Assembly (NCBI GenBank): GCA_035771175.1
Contig: CM069598.1
Coordinates: 13,002,539-13,066,538, forward strand
Length of the DNA stretch: 64,000 bases
Source: Paratinospora sagittata
Taxonomy: Eukaryota > Streptophyta > Magnoliopsida > Ranunculales > Menispermaceae
Direction: 5' to 3'
Under the pieces are notes generated by a model. The model saw only the letters and a program-made list of their open reading frames with translations, had not been told where the DNA came from and made no database searches. Position 1 is the first letter of the stretch; the number at the start of each line of letters is the position of its first letter. This document shows, one piece after another, positions 61,853 through 64,000 of this stretch. The position numbers and the translations under genes are program-made.

Positions 61853-64000
61853 ATGGCGCTCTCCAATAGCAATTTTGGGTCATTCAAAAACTCTCCAATC
61901 CCTCTAGACAAGACTCAGGATCCAGGCAGAGTAAATGTGCCTTCGCCTCCATTTGTTGCATTTCCTCACAACCAGATCAGAATTACTAATGCACCCAACC
62001 TGGTTACTGTTGCTCCGTCTTCTCGTCAACAAGATTATTACCAGACAATCCCTGCTTTTATGGTACTACCATACATTATTTATTTTTTTACACGTGCTAC
62101 TTGTGCAACTATAACTCTGTTTGGTTGAGCGCTTCTAAATTACTTTTGCATAAAAAAGTAGGATGTTTGACAATATTTGGACAAAATTTTGATTTTTTGT
62201 TTATTTTTTTATTTTTTACTTTTTGAATAGAGACCAATTTTTTTAAAAAAAGTTACTTGAAATATATTTTATGAAAAACCACTTTTACAAAAAAAATATC
62301 AAACGGCCAATACACTTTAATGTACATTGAACAATTTATTACACACATTAAAAATGTGTAAAATATATCAATTTAACGTACGTTAAGATGAGTGCAAATG
62401 TAGTTATGTTATTTATAATTAGAATAACATTTTCCTAAAAGTTTTTTTTTTTATTTTTTTATTTCATTGTCTCATTCTCTTCCTCATGTATCTATATGCA
62501 TTACCAAGATTGTGTGTTTTTGTGGAATTTTGTAGTTAACCGTGCAGCATGAGAAGGTGAGGGAAATCAGTGCAGCATTAAGAAATTATGCAAAAAGGCC
62601 AATGGATAGTTTAATTATGATCGATGCCCTTCAACACTTGGCCATTGATTACCACTTTCAACAGGAAATTGAAGAAACTTTAAGCAGTCTGTATGCAAGT
62701 ATTATGGCCAATGGTGGTGTTATGGAGGTTGTTGCTGGAAATAATTTGTACAATGTTTCACTTTGCTTTCGATTATTGAGACAAGAGGGCTACCCTGCAC
62801 CTTCAGGTGGGTTTTCTAACATCTAATCTCATCCCTTAATTCAATATCAGCTTATATTTACTATCTATTAACAATTACTATGTTAATTTATGCAACTACA
62901 ACAGACGTTTTTAACTCGTTCAAGGACAATGAGGGGAAATTTAAGGTTTCATTAGCCAAAGACATACGAGGAATGACGAGTTTGTATGAAGCAGCACAAT
63001 TTGGAGCAGAAGGAGAAGATATGCTAGATGAAGCCAATCACTTCACAACCACTCATCTTCGTGCTTCAACGATGACAAACAACACAGAGTCGTCAAGAAT
63101 GGTGATGCATGCCATGGAATATCCATGTCACAAGAGCTTACCAAGGTTCATGACCAAACGCTACATCACAGATTTTGAAACTAAGTTTGGAGCAGATGGT
63201 GTATTACTACAAGAACTTGCCAAATCGGATTTCAAGCTTGTTCAGTCCTTATACCAAAGAGAACTCTCTCATGTTTCCAAGTGAGTCCTATTGACGCCAA
63301 TATTTAAGTAATTAATTAAGTACACCTTTGATTGATAAATTAAGTGGTCATTAATGTGATAAATTAGGTGGTGGAGAGAGTTGGGGCTATCAAGAGAATT
63401 GAAGTTTGCAAGAGACCAACCACTGAAATGGTACATTTGGTCGTTAGCAACTCTCACAGATCCAAAGTTTTCAAGCCACAGAATCGAACTTACAAAGCCC
63501 ATTTCACTCATCTACCTCATGGATGACATTTTTGATGTCTATGGCACCCTTGATGAACTCATTCTCTTTACTGATGCTATTAACAAGTAAGATACATGCA
63601 TGGAAATTCTTATTACCTAATTAAGCTTAATCTTTGAAGTAGTTGTCAATGAATAAACAATAATTAATGATATTAAGCAAATCCATATATATTTGCAGAT
63701 GGGATCTGAAAGCAATGGAGAAGCTTCCATATGAGATGAAGCTATTCTACAAAGCCATTTATGACATAACTGATGATATTAGCTTTAAAGTTCTCAAACA
63801 ACACGGATGGGACCCTTCTGACTCCCTGCGGAAAGCGGTATGATTGATTTATTAACGCTTAATAATTAGTGTTATTGGGAAGATTGATTTAATAATCAGT
63901 TAGTTGATCTTTAATTAATCATAAAATGATGCCTTAATTTATATATAATATGCATGCAGTGGACAAGTCTTTGCAACGCATTTCTAGTGGAAGCTAAATG
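61853..64000 (+). CDS. TPS3: TPS-g terpene synthase, truncated by window end
   Basis: Exons are 61853-62062, 62536-62806, 62905-63280, 63368-63586, 63699-63837 and 63960 onward. All are GT-AG with matching phases. Exons 3-5 are 376, 219 and 139 bp. The DDIFD metal-binding motif is at about 338-342. The RRx8W motif is absent and the protein reads like TPS2 ([44 protein letters not shown]), so a TPS-g linalool/nerolidol-type enzyme is expected. The 70-residue first exon is longer than that of TPS2 and Ser/Pro-rich, so plastid targeting is possible. The sequence ends inside exon 6 ([10 protein letters not shown]), so the NSE/DTE motif and C-terminus are not seen. Confidence 0.92.
62113..62309. 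repeat. Candidate MITE in TPS3 intron 1
   Basis: The left end is CTCTGTTTGGTTGAGCG; the right end AAATATCAAACGGCC reads GGCCGTTTGATA in reverse. It resembles the TPS1 intron 6 element. No clear duplication is seen. Confidence 0.35.

Overview
The window is nuclear DNA of a eudicot, probably a woody species. The evidence is GT-AG (and two GC-AG) spliced genes, class III plant terpene synthases of the TPS-b and TPS-g subfamilies, a plant ribosomal protein gene with telo-box and site II promoter motifs, and many plant-type transposons (Ty1/copia, Ty3 chromovirus, L1-like LINEs, hAT MITEs). The species cannot be named from the sequence.

Layout. (1) 1-276 may hold the last exons of an unknown upstream gene. 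(2) 1571-14634 (+) is a three-exon FYVE zinc-finger gene (1335 aa) whose 8.05-kb second intron is packed with a decayed antisense copia element, a chromovirus fragment and a LINE tail with a target-site duplication. (3) 34244-15657 (-) is a four-exon gene for a 143-aa organellar-type RRM protein. Its first exon lies 17.9 kb from its second. The intron starts with a GC donor and holds a LINE split by a nearly pristine copia element (1349-aa open gag-pol, LTRs 251/252 identical, 5-bp TSD), a copia RT fragment split by a hAT MITE, and two more LINEs. Three 202-212-bp tandem repeats and a 22-base C run lie upstream of it. (4) 36036-64000 is a terpene synthase cluster: TPS1 (TPS-b, complete, 602 aa, -), TPS2 (TPS-g, complete, 560 aa, -), a broken TPS copy (-) and TPS3 (TPS-g, +, cut by the window end). 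A housekeeping uL2/RPL8 gene (261 aa, -) sits between TPS1 and TPS2. The ground between TPS2 and TPS3 is rich in nested repeats.

How the genes relate. TPS1 looks plastid-targeted (monoterpene or hemiterpene type). TPS2 has a short leader and lacks the RRx8W motif, so linalool- or nerolidol-type acyclic products are the family expectation. TPS3 and the pseudogene are close relatives of each other. Exons 3-6 have matching lengths in the three genes (373/373/376, 219, 139, and 249 in the two complete ones), which fixes the gene models. No P450 or transferase is present, so this is a TPS array rather than a full pathway cluster.

The most unusual item is at 54214-55803: a small non-autonomous LTR element (TSD, tRNA-Met PBS, polypurine tract) inserted in an intron of the TPS pseudogene. 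It carries the first ~57 codons of a histone H3 gene, apparently joined to the H3 stop codon and followed by an A-tract.
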